Shown here: piece after piece, positions 41,701 to 53,996 of the stretch
How positions within the stretch are numbered: the stretch's first letter is position 1
Layout: each line of letters starts with the position of its first letter
NCBI RefSeq assembly: GCF_049243985.1
Contig: NC_135384.1
Span: 14,008,501 to 14,072,500 of the forward strand
DNA length: 64,000 nucleotides
Origin: Paroedura picta
Taxonomy: Eukaryota; Chordata; Lepidosauria; Squamata; Gekkonidae
Reading direction: 5' to 3'
Program-made: the position numbers and the translations under genes
The notes under the pieces: model-generated
Seen by the model: the letters and a program-made list of their open reading frames with translations, nothing else
Told to the model about the DNA's origin: nothing
Database searches by the model: none

Positions 41701-44700
41701 CCAGGGTTTACAGTGCTGGGTAGCCTGGGGTGGGGCCAAGGGAAGTGTGTGCTTCCTCTTGGGACCCCAGGTGGTGTAACCTGGTGGACCCCAGGATGCC
41801 TCTAGACACTTGGGTGGGATACCAGTGGCCTTCTCTAAGCCAATGATAATGGATGTTAGATTTATCTCAATATAATATAATGTTTGACATTTCTGTTCAT
41901 TCTCTTTCCTACCTATCTGCTCAGCAATCATCCCATCTGGACATGGAACACAATCATAGCAGCAAAATTCCTTTCCCTCCTTCTCTTTTTGGCTGAAGCC
42001 GGGAAGACAGTGGTCATTGCACACAGAGAGTGGTAGAACCTGTACAGAAGCAGAAAGGGAGATTGGCACCCACAACATGACCCTGAGAACCTCAGATGAG
42101 CACAATCTGTGCTGTTAACAATGAAACACTCTATTAGAGTGTTGGAGAAGAAAAAGAGCTGGGTTTGTACTCCAGTTTTTACTACCCTAAGGAGTCTCTA
42201 AGTGGCTTATAGTCACCATCCCTTCATTTCTGCACAACAGACACACTGTCAGATAGGTAAGGCTGAGAAAGGTGTGAGAATTGTGACTGGCCCAGGGTCA
42301 CCCAGCTGGCTACTTGTGGAAAAGTGGGACATCAAAGCCAGTTCTCCAGATAAAAGACAAACAAATTTAGCTACTATGCCAGCCTGACTATCTAAGAAGG
42401 AAAATCCAGGAAACCTCGGTTAAAATCTTAGAGGCATGAAAGCTCATTGGTTTCACATGGGACTTGTCTTTCTCTAATCTACTTAATAGGGAAGGAAAAA
42501 AAGTATTATGTAAGCTATCAGTGGAGTTCACCATCCAGGCTGGTGTGTGCCAAGGAGATGTGGCTTCTCCACTGAATTTTAATGTTGTAGTTGACACCAT
42601 TATGGGGAAAGCATTCAATAATAGATTTGGAGTTCAACATGGCCAAAACAAATTCCTTGCAGATCTAATGTTTGCTGATTATAGTGCCATATTTGCCATT
42701 ATATATGCAATGGCTATAACATCTTCTGTGATATTACCTGCATCACCCAAAGTAATATCAACAGATGGATCATTGACAAATGTATACCTCAATGGAAACC
42801 AAATAGAGCAAATCAAAGAATTTAAATGCTTAAGCTCATTGGTGCAAGAAAAGAAAATGTCATGTACCACAGAAGCCCATAATAGGATTGGTCAAGCAAC
42901 ATCACCATTTGCCACACTCAAATGGTGCCTCTGGAAAAAGATGTATATCTTTCTCAAGACCAAAGTTCGGCTCTTCTAGAAAGTAATCCTGCAAATCCTC
43001 TTATATGGATCAGAAACATGAACTTTACTAAAACCTGACATAAAAAAACAAACCTCAAGACCTTCCAAATCTGACGTCTGTGGCAGATTCTGAGCGTCTA
43101 CGCGATCATAAACAAAATGAGACAATTTGGACAAAATGTGACGACCAGCCACAAATTAAAGAGCAAATCCAAAACTGCAGACTTCAAGGGTTTGGCCATG
43201 TCTACAGAATGAACACCAGAAGAAAGCCCCATAAACTCTTCTGGCGAGAACAACCAACAATATAAGAACCATCGACTGGCACCAAAGAACACATGGCTTA
43301 AACAGATTGAAGATGACCTTAGAAACCAGTGATTGTCTATCCATATGGCCAATACTACTGACACCAATTGCCAAAAGTGGAAGCATTTTATAAACCAGGC
43401 AAAAAATCCATTGACACCTACAGCAGCATATTGGCTGAGAGGACAACCTGCTCCACCAATTGCCAACTAAAGGATAAAAAGAAGAAGAAAAGATGTCAGC
43501 TGCATTGGGTCCCATTTGGGAGAAAACCAGGTTATAAAGAAGTCAATAAATGATAAACAAGCAGAAGAGTTGGAAGGTCAGATGAAAGAAAGGTTGCTTG
43601 GTGAGTGGGAAGGAAAGAAAAACACAGTGAACAGGGAGAAGATTTAGGAGCTTTCAGGAGCAAAGAAAGATATCATTGTGCTTATAATAAAGTTTATGGA
43701 GAAAAACTAAGTTTTTAATGTGGTGAATTTTGTATTACCATTAAAAATATTATCAGCATGGGAAATGCTGGGGATTCTGTTATCTGCATGCAGAAAACCC
43801 ATGTGGAAAGCAGATTATGGGAAAGAAGTGAATGGGGTGACTTTGAATAAAAATGCTGGCAGGATCCATCCCCTGAAGTTAAAACTTGACTATAACCTCC
43901 TCCTATGGTTTACATATATACAAAATAAAAAGACGTGTTTTTTGTTCTTTACATGTGAATATCCCACCTGATTAAATGTTCTGTGCCACACAATTTGATC
44001 ATCATGAATGGTCAATTCTTCTCCTGGAGGAGCCCAAGGATCAAATCTTCCAACTTTTAGTCTGATGAAGGAGCCATTTGGGAAAGTGACCCAGTTTGTC
44101 ACATCAAAAACACCTTTCAGTTCCCTATTTTCATTAAACTGTATTGTGTCACCAGCACTGTTGTTGAATGTGATGCTCCTTAAAAAAATATGCAGCTGAT
44201 TAACCAGAAAAAAATGAAATAATTTGTAAGCAAGAAATTAGAAACAAGTCAATACTTTTTCAATTACTTGAATTTCCAAGCTCCAGAAAATCTTCTATAG
44301 ACACTAGGATGTACAGTATCCTGACCTACACCAAGAAGAAAGTACTATTCATTAATAATAAAATAAAATTGAGTTTAATGAATTAACCTTTTTGGGTATG
44401 GGTCAAAATTTCCCTCTAAAGTAGGTCGTCATTAGGGTATCTTGCCATATTGAGACCCATAGCACTTTAAGTTCATAGGTTCTTTACCCAGTTATGACTG
44501 GTTCACCATATATGAACCTTCCTTAAGAGACTTCCTTTGGTCATGATTGTTGATTCTTTAACTATTTGCAGGCTGGTCAAATATAATGCACTCCATGTGG
44601 ATCTGCCTCTGAAAGGTGTTCAGAAATTTACCTTGTTCCAGAAAAGCTGTTAGTATACTAACAGTAGTGACTAGCAGGAATCTACATTTGCTATCATGAT

Positions 44701-47700
44701 AGTTGTAGCAGAAAAAGATGGGCTACTGTTTATTAACCATTACACTCCCAGTGAGCTAAGATGGGCTATTTTGGACTGTACTGCAACAGCTGTTAAGTGC
44801 TTTATGAACATAGGAAGGATTAGGAGGAGATAATACCACACAAAGACAAAGAGCCTTGAGTGGCAAGATTTTGATGGTTTATTATCAGTTGAGTAGAAAG
44901 ACTTGGGGACTGACTGCTGAAGAGAACACATTTTAGCTCTGACATATTATTATTATTATTATCGTTATTATTATTATCATTATTATTATTATTATATTTA
45001 TTAACTGCCACTACCACAAGGCTCATGGCGGTTCACAAAAGTCCTTCTAAAAATCCATTAAACCCATTAAAATGGACAATCACAACACAATAACAATGGC
45101 AGCAACAAAATGGCAGCACCCTCAACCCCTTCTCCCACCCTTCTACCAGAGGGAGGAGAGAAGAGAGACAGAATCCTAGATAACATAGAACTGGAACAGT
45201 TTAGCTCTGACTGAAAACATTTTCACACTGAGAGGACTGGGAAAGCTGGCAAGGAGAATTGGGAGTGTTGAGGAAGATCTCCATTTGAACTAGGAAAAGA
45301 AATAGATCCTCCACTTTGGGAAGAATTTCCTTGCCTCATTGATAAGGGGGATAGCTCAAAGATTGGAGTTATCCCTGGACTGTTCAGAGAGGGAATTTGG
45401 GAACTTAGTAGTGTATCCCTGCCTTCTGAAAACTGAAGAGTCAGTTAAACTCAAGAAAGTGTACTAAGGTATTTAGGAAACATGGAAACTGATGCCTCTA
45501 ACACAAAAATTCTAAGACTGTGTGAAAAGCTTCATTTTTCACTTGCTGGAAGACAATCAGGTGTTTGTGATTATATAAGTTACCACATTTGATTCAACTC
45601 AGACATTCTACCTCTGATTTCACCTGACCATTCCCCCTTTACTTTAATTTTTTTTTAAATGTTCTAAAGCATTTGTGCCATTTTCATAAGTTTAAGAGGT
45701 TAATCTTGTTTATTTTCTGAAGTTCCTGGGCTGAGCTAGCATCAAAATACTAAACAATGAAAGAGAAAAAAGTGGTGAGAAAAGCAAAGAAAATGGAGGG
45801 GGGAACCTTGCATCTGAGGGAAAGAAGAGGGTGAGACAACCATATCATGTTTCCTAAATAATGATCTTCTCCATGCATGAACACTGTTCTCCAGTGAACA
45901 TAAAATCCAGAGAACCTGAACTGTGAGCACTCACTGACAGTTAAGATTGCCTGCTATGAATATTTGTTTTGTTCTTTTGTTCCCCCTGCTGTTTGATATA
46001 ACAATTTCACTGTTTCATGTTTTTGTTTTTTTTTTGGATATATGACCTACAGTTATATAAGACAATCCTTGCATCTAGTATATGTCTGGGATGCTGTTTC
46101 AAAATCTGGATATGGAGATATGTAGCACAAACATTTAAACATTTAAAATGTAATGAATAAATAATTGAAGTCAGCTGTGGGGAAAAAAATAAGGTGTGTT
46201 CATGATGTCATGTCTGAGATGCAATTACCTGCCAGGGTTCCACATCACAGAAAACTAGACTCTTCCCTTTTTCTCTTGTTCTGTGTTTAGATTTGAATAT
46301 GTAGGTGGCATGCAAGGCATGTGCCACCGCATAGACAGCATTGTAGATGTTATAGCTATGGCCAGTCATGCTCATTTCAAATAAAACAACTGGAATAGAA
46401 TCCAGCTTCTCCTCTCCAGAGCACATTTTCTTGCTGTCCCCATGAAGATGTGGATTCCTCATTGAACAACCGAATGCCTGCTCCCAGAAGTTCTCAATAA
46501 AACCATCTCCTTTTGCCCTGGTAGGGCTTATGGACTGCTGGAACATTTTGAATCCTGGTGGCTGGCTGGAATGAACTGCAAGAGATAAGGCACCATGGAA
46601 GGTTTCTACATCCCAAACCCTTTGGGCAGACACTGATTCAAAATCCCAGTGGCATGTGACAATCCAAACCTTATGCAGGGGAGGAAATGAAATAAAGGTT
46701 ATTAAAATCAACATTAGTCGCACAATGAACATGGATGAGTTTTCACCATAAACAAAGTACACATTGGCTGTGGTTTGAGCAAGAACAGTTAAATAGTCTG
46801 CCTTCTTCATAATTACATCCACCGCATCTTGGAAATAAGTATGTTTTGGTAATCTTATAGTGAAGTCAAAACAGATGCCATTCTCAGAAAGCATTGGCAG
46901 CAAGATCTGCAAGAACCTGTCCCCACTGTCATCATCTGTAACCAAGAGCACAATCCATGTCCATTTGAAGTGATGAAATAACCTGATAATGCCAAAATAT
47001 TGAGTGGCTTCATTTGGGACCATTTGATACATAGAAGAAAGGAGCAATTGGTTAACCAGTGTTGGTGTAAATGATCCATAAGTGAGCTGGAAAAAAAGTA
47101 AACAAACAAAATGAAAAGACCATTCAATCTGTTATGAAAAGCTTAAAATTTCCACTCCATTCTGTGGGCTGCACCCATATATGGATGGCCTACCTGTGGT
47201 ATCTTGTATATGGTGAGTGTGGTGGCCATATTGGCAGACACTTCTGAATCCAGTCCTCCAATAACTGCAATCTGGCTGCTCTGGGTATCACACCTGAAAT
47301 TGGGGAGAAATTTTGGCAGTGAAGAAAGGAAGCTCAGGGTGGCTTTATAGGTCATCCTTGCCAGATAGTAGCTGTTGATAATGTGGAAGCCCAAAGTGAT
47401 GTTTGGTAAGATGTTGGGATTCCCATTGATCTCCTTGACAGCAAAAGCCATGGCCAGGTTGTGCTGGTAGTTCTTTGGTACTGATCTATAATGAGAGTCA
47501 CAGATGAGCTTGAAAACTAAGGAACAGAAAAGTGTCTTCCGTTACTTGTCTATATTTATACCCCTTCTTCCTTTGAGGAGCTTCTTTGTCACCCAATACC
47601 TCTATAATTTCAGACTAACCCTTTACAATTGTGCTTTTAATAGTGGCTCACTATTTTCAGGTGCTAATGTTTATCTGCCTGCCATGGGGGGGAAAATACC

Positions 47701-49323
47701 ATGGTGGATTGTGTGCTTACAATGGAATCATGAATGCTGGAGAAAAGGACAAAATTAGATTTCATCATTATTCTGCACTGCAAAGATTGAATTAGACAAA
47801 TACTAGATGCCTTTATTTAAGGGGTTGTTTTGTTAACCGGTAAACTGAAGCAACTGAAACAAGAAAGATGTCTTTATTGGATAAAGCTCAGTACACTGAG
47901 CTAATTTTAAAAATGTTTCGGGATGGTTATAGTTGAACTTGTAATCCTATCTTATAATGTTCACTAGTCATCTGTTTTACTCTGTAAATCAGATTTAATT
48001 AACTTTCAGCTCTCTTCTCCCCTTGTTTGTTTTCTGGTGATATGAAATAATACAGATTTATGTCCAAGACTTCACAGAAAAGAGGTTTCTTTAGGATGGT
48101 TGTGAAGGAATTGGAAATGATACCACTCTTGTGGTGTGAGAAGGGGGGTGGGGAGAACTCAACGGGAAGGGTTTTAACCTGAGAGCCAAGAGGCCTTTGG
48201 GTGGTACCAGAGTGGCCCATTATGCACGGCTGCCAAAACGGCGATTTCGGGTCACATGGAAAATGCGGAGGGTGTGGTAATGGGATGTAAGGAGGCCATG
48301 TAGGAGAATGAAGGTATAGCTGAGGAGGCTTCACTGAATCCAGCAGATGAGAGGAAAACAGCATAAAGATATCAGGAAAACCATCATGTAGGAAAAAATT
48401 GGTGAGAAGAATAAATCATTTGGATGGCAGAGTGCTGCCTGAAGAGAGGGACCAAGGTGTAATAACGGAATAATATATCTCAGAATGTATTTGTCAGGAA
48501 GGTCTATTAATTCATTAAAAAATACTCAGGAGAAAGGAAGATTGGAATACCGACTGAGATTTTTGTAATGAAAATGAGCCTTAGAATTGACTTGGAGGCT
48601 GTGTCATGACATGTAAGGTCAAATAGAATGCAAGATAGGGCTGTACTTGAGGAATAGTCCATCATTCATCTCTCTTCATCTTACAAGGATATACTGTATC
48701 TCCCTCCCCCAGGATTTCTGTCAGTGGGGAAAATAATGGGTCTATTTATGAGTATTCACATTCATCATCATAGCAAGAATACTAAAGGGGAATTAACAGT
48801 GCAGGACAGATTTGGCAACAAAAAGTTATAATGTTTTCATCAAGCCTCAGCAACAAGCCGTATTGTTATGTTTACAGTATTAAAATACATGATACGGGCA
48901 GATAAGCTAACTCTTTTCCTTTTTCCTTCTTTTCACTCTACCTCTTTCTTCAGCTTTGCTGTCTTTTGTGCATCAAGTTATAGATATTGTGTCCACAAGA
49001 CAAAAGCCAATCTTCCTTTCTCACAAATACGGCACAAATTGAAGATTTTGCTAAGTGAATAAATGTTAGAAAGAGTAATTGCGAATTTCTTACATTGGTT
49101 CAGAAACGAACAAGAGTTTCGGCTGCTCTTTGAACGAGGGAGTGTCATATAGGTAGAAGACTTGAGAAACAATCGCACCCACAACCAGGTCACCAGGCTG
49201 AAAAAAGCCATGAGGAATAGGAAGAAGATCAACAGCTGTAGTGCATTGAATGGGATGCTTCTTGCATATTGCTGGGCACAGTGATAACAGAAGAAACAGT
49301 ACCAGCATCTTCTTTCTTGTCAT
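38783..49323 (-). CDS. Vomeronasal type-2 receptor (V2R), gene A, six exons
   Basis: Class C pheromone/odorant receptor of the vomeronasal organ. Exons on the minus strand: 1, 49,323-49,094; 2, 47,485-47,194; 3, 47,086-46,229; 4, 44,195-43,968; 5, 42,039-41,913; 6, 39,684-38,783. All five introns have GT donors and AG acceptors. Coding total is 2,637 bp, or 878 aa. Order: signal peptide ([20 protein letters not shown]), Venus-flytrap ligand domain (exons 1-4; IPQ|LTYGSF junction, [27 protein letters not shown]), nine-cysteine linker (exons 5-6; [23 protein letters not shown]), then 7TM_3 ([18 protein letters not shown] to [19 protein letters not shown]). All nine linker cysteines are present. 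The start at 49,323 puts a hydrophobic signal peptide first; longer upstream frame is rejected. Probably functional. Confidence 0.93.
40099..40224. mobile_element. Short palindromic hAT-like MITE in V2R A intron 5
   Basis: Nearly perfect inverted repeat of about 55 bp per arm: 'gtggtcctccagatgttcat' on the left and 'atgaacatctggaggaccac' on the right. Between the arms is a short spacer. Flanking 8-mers CCCTATGG and CCCTAGTG match at six of eight positions, compatible with an 8-bp hAT duplication. It is absent from the much shorter intron 5 of gene B. Confidence 0.75.
41220..41860 (-). repeat. GC-rich interspersed repeat, family U (copy 3), V2R A intron 5
   Basis: On the minus strand, 'tttggcatgggatggagtcgg' (plus-strand wording) corresponds to the reverse of 33,262-33,290. 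The block around 41,395-41,430 matches the reverse of 51,670-51,715 ('gccactagaacagcttg' type). It lies between exons 5 and 6 and extends the family well beyond the first 400 bp. Confidence 0.55.
42144..42388 (-). mobile_element. Diverged tRNA-derived SINE in V2R A intron 4
   Basis: Head 'caggctggcatagtagctaa' on the minus strand, body with the 'gtcacccagctggc' block, tail near 42,144. It is diverged more than the copies at 8.6 or 35.2 kb. Confidence 0.7.
42400..43480 (+). mobile_element. LINE reverse-transcriptase remnant in V2R A intron 4
   Basis: A long frame (42,464-42,979) reads [30 protein letters not shown]...[10 protein letters not shown]...[25 protein letters not shown]...[21 protein letters not shown]. 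Broken frames then continue with LLYGSETWTLLKPD and [23 protein letters not shown]. These are RT palm motifs (the catalytic FADD reads FADY here) and the C-terminal region of a non-LTR element. It is in antisense orientation to the host gene. The exact clade (RTE-like or Rex-like) was not determined. Confidence 0.75.
44946..45170. repeat. (ATT)n microsatellite plus interspersed-repeat remnant
   Basis: About 17 TTA/ATT units with two interruptions at 44,946-44,998. Then comes the 'aactgccactaccacaaggc' and 'tcatggcggttcacaaaag' block, a common squamate repeat end. Located in V2R A intron 3. Confidence 0.6.
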
Positions 49324-49765
49324 CTTTGCCTTGATTCCCAGATGTCTGCTGTCATATGATCTGCTTTCGGTATTTATTTTGTTCTGACTTTTCACAGATA
49401 AGCAAATGATTTTAGACAAAGCTCTGGCGGAAACTAGTTTTCTTTCATATGTACTTTGTAAAACAAGCTTTTGATCATCCAAGGATCATTAGCATCAGAA
49501 CAATGCAATTAGCAAGCAGCAGTAATGTGAATAAGGCCCAAACAAAACAATAAGTTCTTCCACTACCAAAGCCTCCAAATTATAGAATGCACCACTATAA
49601 TACATACACTTTTCTCTTTCTTCTAAAATGAAGTGGAAGTGAGAAGTACAAGGGATAAGAGATTAATTGTGATATTCAGTTTCTATCCATCTAACTTGTC
49701 CATTCTGTCCCTCTCTCTATCTTGTCCATATGGGATCCATCATTCTCAACATAGCCTGTATGTGA

Positions 49766-49945
49766 TGCCTTCAAATCACAATCACCTTATGGATACCACG
49801 TATGATTTTGAAGAGTAAAGATGAACAAAGTTGGTTTACTTTTTCCTGCTTTTGCACCACAAGCATGGGATTTCTAGATTGTCTGCAATCCAAACAGGTT
49901 GATCCTACTTAGCTTCCGAGATCTAAAGAAATATGGCTGGGCTGG
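49766..49945 (-). mobile_element. 5S-rRNA-derived SINE, minus strand
   Basis: On the minus strand, 'tagatctcggaagctaagta' followed by 'ggatcaacctg' matches the 5S rRNA internal promoter region, and the tail 'ccataaggtgattgtgattt' plus 'gaaggcatc' is RTE/Bov-B-like. It is a second copy of the element type at 21.5 kb, upstream of V2R A. Confidence 0.7.
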
Positions 49946-50042
49946 GTTATCAAACTCAGGAATGAGTGGTAAACTCCTTTATAGATACATATGCATTAAA
50001 AATTATAGTAAACAAAACTCAAATAGCTCCCAGCTAAGAGAG

Positions 50043-50300
50043 TGAGCTTGCTGTAGTGGTTAAGTGTGGCAGCTTCCAATCTGACAAGCCGAGTTCGATT
50101 CCATGTAGCCCCCTGGGTGATCTTGGGGTCATCACAGCACTGATAGAGCTGTTCTAACCATCAGTTATATCAGGGCTTTTTCAGCCTCACCTACCTCGAA
50201 GGGTGTCTGTTGTGCGAAGAGGAAAAGGGAAGGTAATGGTAAGCTTCTTTGATACTGCTGTTAGAGAACAGCAGCATATTAAAAAACAGCTCTTGTTCTT
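50043..50300 (+). mobile_element. Diverged tRNA-derived SINE
   Basis: Head 'tgagcttgctgtagtggtta', B-box-like 'gagttcgattcc', then 'tcagcctcacctacctcgaa' and a (CTT)-like end. It lies within the upstream region of V2R A and is absent from the matching upstream region of V2R B. Confidence 0.75.
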
Positions 50301-50309
50301 CTGTACCTG

Positions 50310-50690
50310 TGTATTAAAGCTGTGCTAATTTATGGAGCAATTTTTCCTTGTTAGTGAGTCTTGGAAATTTCCTGTCTAACAAGAAAACAATGGTAATGTC
50401 TGGGTTTGCCTTCATAATTATAGTAGTGCTGATTGATGGTTTTGGCCTTGGTCTCAAATGGCAATAGGAAGTCGCACAATTTAACTTATTGTGTATGCAG
50501 GCAATAAAATGCTACAACAGGAAACCCTGTAATTGCACTTGCTTGGTGAACCTCTGGTTTTTTATATTCTCACATGACCAGAAAATAAATTCAGTCTGTA
50601 ATAATTAATAAGTATAATTTGTAATGGTAGGGATCTAAGCATTCTTGACTTGCAGTAGGGCACTTTGGGCTCAAAGAAAACACATAGAGA
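50310..50690 (-). promoter_or_regulatory. Upstream block of V2R A shared with V2R B
   Basis: About 1.0-1.35 kb upstream of exon 1. It is collinear with 62,580-62,940 upstream of V2R B after subtracting repeats. Shared stretches include 'ttggccttggtctcaaatg' and 'ctgtaataattaataagta'. Similarity may simply reflect the duplication, and no promoter motif was identified. It is listed as the most plausible proximal regulatory DNA. Confidence 0.3.
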
Positions 50691-50694
50691 TTTT

Positions 50695-51726
50695 AGTTGG
50701 CTTAAATAAGGCCACAGTTTTATTATAATCATACAGGAGTGTTCGTGCAGCATGGGAGTAGGAGCATGGTTTACAGTCTGCTGATCACAGGATCCCATAC
50801 CCTCGAGGTGCCCTGGAGCTCACCTGGTTCACACCGGGAATGCAGGCTGCCTTGCTGCTAGGATCCCACCAAAAGAAAATATCCAGTGGCAACCTTGAGC
50901 CCTGCCGGGAATGTGGGTCCCCTTGCCTCTGGATTTCCACCATAGGGAAGTGTCCAGCTGGGGTGCCTCCTGGACCCACCCCAGGCCACCTGGCACTGGC
51001 TATCCTGGGGCACCATCCCATGGTGAACTGCCAAAAGAACAAAGCCCACTAGGCTTCATTCCCACCTGAGAATAAAACCTGAGCCACCATGCGGTTGTGA
51101 CCCAAATTCCCATTTACTTGCTTCATGGCCATAGCCCAATAATTGTTGCTTCATTGCTACCACCATTGTAGTGGAAGAACTATGGTTGATAGATGGGTAA
51201 GCCACCCCAACCCCATAGTATGCATGGCCAACTCCTTAGAGATTGTCCACGAAGCCATGTGGTGCCTCCCACAGTACATGTACTCCAAGTACTGCATCCT
51301 GGCAGCTTAACCCAAACAATCAGTGCCCCTTGAAGCCACTAGGGCCCACTCCAATACTCCTGCAGAAGAGTTGGCACAGCATGGGAAAGGTTACAGCTGT
51401 TAATGTACAGTCCAGAGCGACACTCCAAGCTCAAAACAGCAGCAACCCTGTGTGCCAACATATGAGGAATGTAGGAAGAAGGCAGGGGGAGGCCCTAGTG
51501 AGACTCCACAAGTGGCACCTTGCACCAACCACACTGGAGGCAATGGATAACTCCCATGGGCCTTGTTAAAGCAGAGCCTGGTGAGCCTTTTGCCAGGCAT
51601 CTTAACTCCAGTTTCCAAAGGTGCTCCGATGGTCCTCTCCGGCTCACCCCACGCTGCCTGGCCACGGCAAACAGACAAGCTGTTCTAGTGGCAGCTTGGG
51701 TGAAAGAGGCTGGGCCCTCTGAACAC
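50695..51726 (+). repeat. GC-rich interspersed repeat, family U (copy 4, longest)
   Basis: It begins 'ttggcttaaataaggccaca' and keeps 'gggaatgtgggtccccttgc' and 'agggaagtgtccagctgg', matching copy 2. It continues about 600 bp further to 'gccactagaacagcttg'-type sequence shared with copy 3 before the CR1 element begins. Absent from V2R unit B. Open frames here are low-complexity and not credible genes. Confidence 0.6.
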
Positions 51727-52514
51727 AATGGAAAAATGGGCAAATGAGAACAAGATGCAATTTAATAAAGATAAGTGTAAAGTTCTGCATCTGGGTAAGA
51801 AAAATGAAAAGCATGCCTACTGGATGGGGGATACGCTTCTAGATAACACTGTGTGTAAACGAGACCTTACTTGTGGACTGTAAACTAAACATGAGCAGGC
51901 AGGGTGATGCAGCGGTAAAAAAGGCAAATGCCATTTTGGGCTGTATCAACAGGGGCATCACATCAAAATCACAAGATGTCATAGTCCCATTGTATACGGC
52001 ACTGGTCAGACCACACCTGGAGTACTGTGTGCAGTTCTGGAGGCCTTACTTCAAGAAGGACGTAGCTAAAATTGAAAGGGTACAGAGGAGAGAGACAAGG
52101 ATGATCTGGGGCCAAGGGACCAAGCCTTATGAAGATAGGTTGAGGGACTTGGGAATGTTCAGCCTGGAGAAAAGGAGGTTGAGAGGGGACATGATAGCCC
52201 TCTTTAAGTATTTGAAAGGTTGTCACTTACAGGAGGGCAGGATGCTGTTTCTGTTTGCTGCAGAGGAGAGGACGCACAGTAATGGGTTTAAACTACAAGT
52301 ACAACGATATAGGCTAGATATCAGGAAAAAAATGTTCACAGTCAGAGTAGGCTGCCTAAGGAGGTGGTAAGCTCCCCCTCACTGGCAGTCTTGAAGCAAA
52401 GGTTAAATACACACTTTTCTTGGATGCTTTAGGATGCTTAGGGATGATCCTGCGTAGAGCAGGGGGTTGGACTAGATGGCCTGTATGGCCCCTTCCAATT
52501 CTATGATTCTATGA
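51727..52514 (+). mobile_element. 5'-truncated CR1 LINE
   Basis: It encodes NKMQFNKDKCKVLHLGKKNEKHAYWMGDTLL, then a frame with [42 protein letters not shown], and ends with 'attctatgattctatga'. It is very similar to 15,165-15,810, so recently active relative to the other CR1 fragments. Absent from V2R unit B. Confidence 0.93.
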
Positions 52515-52867
52515 TGTTTTTAAGGTGCCCCAGTCCCACGCCTCGCCACCCCAGGCACAACAAATTGTTGCCTCACCTGCTGTACATACTGCCAGGGGAT
52601 TCACAAAGCATATCCTCCTTCCCAACCAGCTCCTCCACCATGTCAACGGTTGCTCGAGGTGAGAGCCACATTTCTGGAGAAAATGGCCACTTTAGCATGC
52701 GGTTTCTATGGCATCCAAATGTTGCCCTTCTTCATCCCTGCTGCCCAAATCTCTAGGAGTTTCCCAATCCAGAGCTGGCAACCCTTAAGTTACCTTATGT
52801 ATAATGATTCCAACAGTTTTTTTTAAAAATAATCTGCTCCGTAACCTACAAACAACCTAAAATTAAT

Positions 52868-52918
52868 TTCATTCATTCATTCATTCATTCATTCATTCAT
52901 TCATTCATTCATTCATTT
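52868..52918 (+). repeat. (ATTC)n microsatellite
   Basis: About 12 ATTC units, followed by 'gccctccctgaaggctcagg', a common repeat end. Confidence 0.85.
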
Positions 52919-53544
52919 GCTGCCCTCCCTGAAGGCTCAGGGTGGTCTACAGGGAACAGGAAAATATACAGATAACATATGGTAACAAGTGATAATATAA
53001 CAATAATCTTAACATGATTACAACAATAACATTAGAAAATGGTGGAATTGCAAAAGAGCCTCAGCTCAACTCTTACTGGGACCCAGTGGGTTGGGCAAAT
53101 TAGTGTCAGTTGTAGTAGTAGGGGGGGGCTTGGGGGCCAATTGGAAGCAATGTTTTGGGATGACCTCAACCAAATGCCTGGCGGTGGAGCTCCCTTTTGC
53201 AGGCCCTGTGGAACTATTTAGGTTCTGTCATTCCATCTAGGGATTGTATTTCTACTCAAAGAACATATTCCATTGTTTTGTGGTGGAAAGGGTCCCAGGG
53301 AGGGGGGCGGGGAGTGAAACACACTTTTGCATGAGCCAGAATGTTTCCTAACCATTTATGCATCCTTCCCCTTTTCCCACAAAATAATTCAGTAATTATT
53401 TTGCTTTATTAAACTGTAATGTTTATTTCCATTTCAGAAAAACATTCAGCTGAGCATATATTTTAAAACTATGGCATTAGAAAATGAACAGAAACTGTAC
53501 TAAAACCATGCAATGTTAGTAATACCTGATGTTACCTGCATGTT

Positions 53545-53870
53545 GTTGTTGTTAGGTGCAAAGTCATGACCGACCTATTGCGACCCCATGGACAATGATC
53601 CTCCAGGACCTCCTGTCCTCTACCATTTCCCGGAATCCATTTAAGCTTGCACTGACTGTTTCAGTGAATCCAACCAGCCACCTCATTCTCTGTTGTCCCC
53701 TTCCTCTTTAGCCGTAAATCACTCCCAGCATTAGGCTCTTCTCAAGGGAGTCCTTCCTTCTCATGAGGTGGCTAAAGTATTTGAGCTTCATCTTCAGGAT
53801 CTGGCCTTCTAAAGAGCAGTCAGGGCCGATCTCCTCTAGGACGGACCAATGTGTTCGCAAGGCAGTCCAT
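53545..53870 (-). mobile_element. RTE/Bov-B LINE 3' end, minus strand
   Basis: Minus-strand translation reads [38 protein letters not shown], then RMRWL/GWI-type and WIPGNG/VHG-like remnants. It ends with 'tgcaacaggtcg'-type sequence and an ACA-rich tail (53,545-53,560). This C-terminus and tail are characteristic of RTE/Bov-B elements. It sits at the boundary between the two V2R duplication units. Confidence 0.75.
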
Positions 53871-53919
53871 CCATCCACCCAAACATCCACCCATCCACCC
53901 ATCCATCCATCCATCCACC

Positions 53920-53979
<60 letters not shown>

Positions 53980-53996
53980 TACATACATACATACAT
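53866..53996 (+). repeat. Compound microsatellite (CATC)n-(AC)n-(ATAC)n
   Basis: CATC/CACC repeats (53,866-53,925), about 25 AC units (53,926-53,975), then five ATAC units to 53,996. The open frames of repeated His-Thr or Val-Cys that cross it are artefacts of the repeat. Confidence 0.95.

Larger units (their letters stand above)
38680..53545 (-). repeat. V2R segmental duplication, unit A
   Basis: Collinear with unit B (54,390-63,650) from the 3' flank of exon 6 through all six exons and introns to about 4 kb upstream of exon 1. Shared upstream blocks are 'aagaaaacaatggtaatg' (50,381 / 62,670), 'ctgtaataattaataagta' (50,595 / 62,883) and 'acacttttgcatgagccaga' (53,321 / 63,421). Unit A is longer through insertion of family U and CR1 DNA upstream (50.7-52.8 kb) and repeats in introns 4 and 5. 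Confidence 0.82.

Noticed and set aside
47472-47485. Alternative exon 2 acceptor (ATCAG) in V2R A
   Set aside because: It would break the reading phase with exon 1. The ATTATAG acceptor keeps phase and matches gene B.
51873-52370. 165-codon open frame
   Set aside because: It is the C-terminal part of CR1 ORF2 and is followed by the CR1 3' tail repeat.
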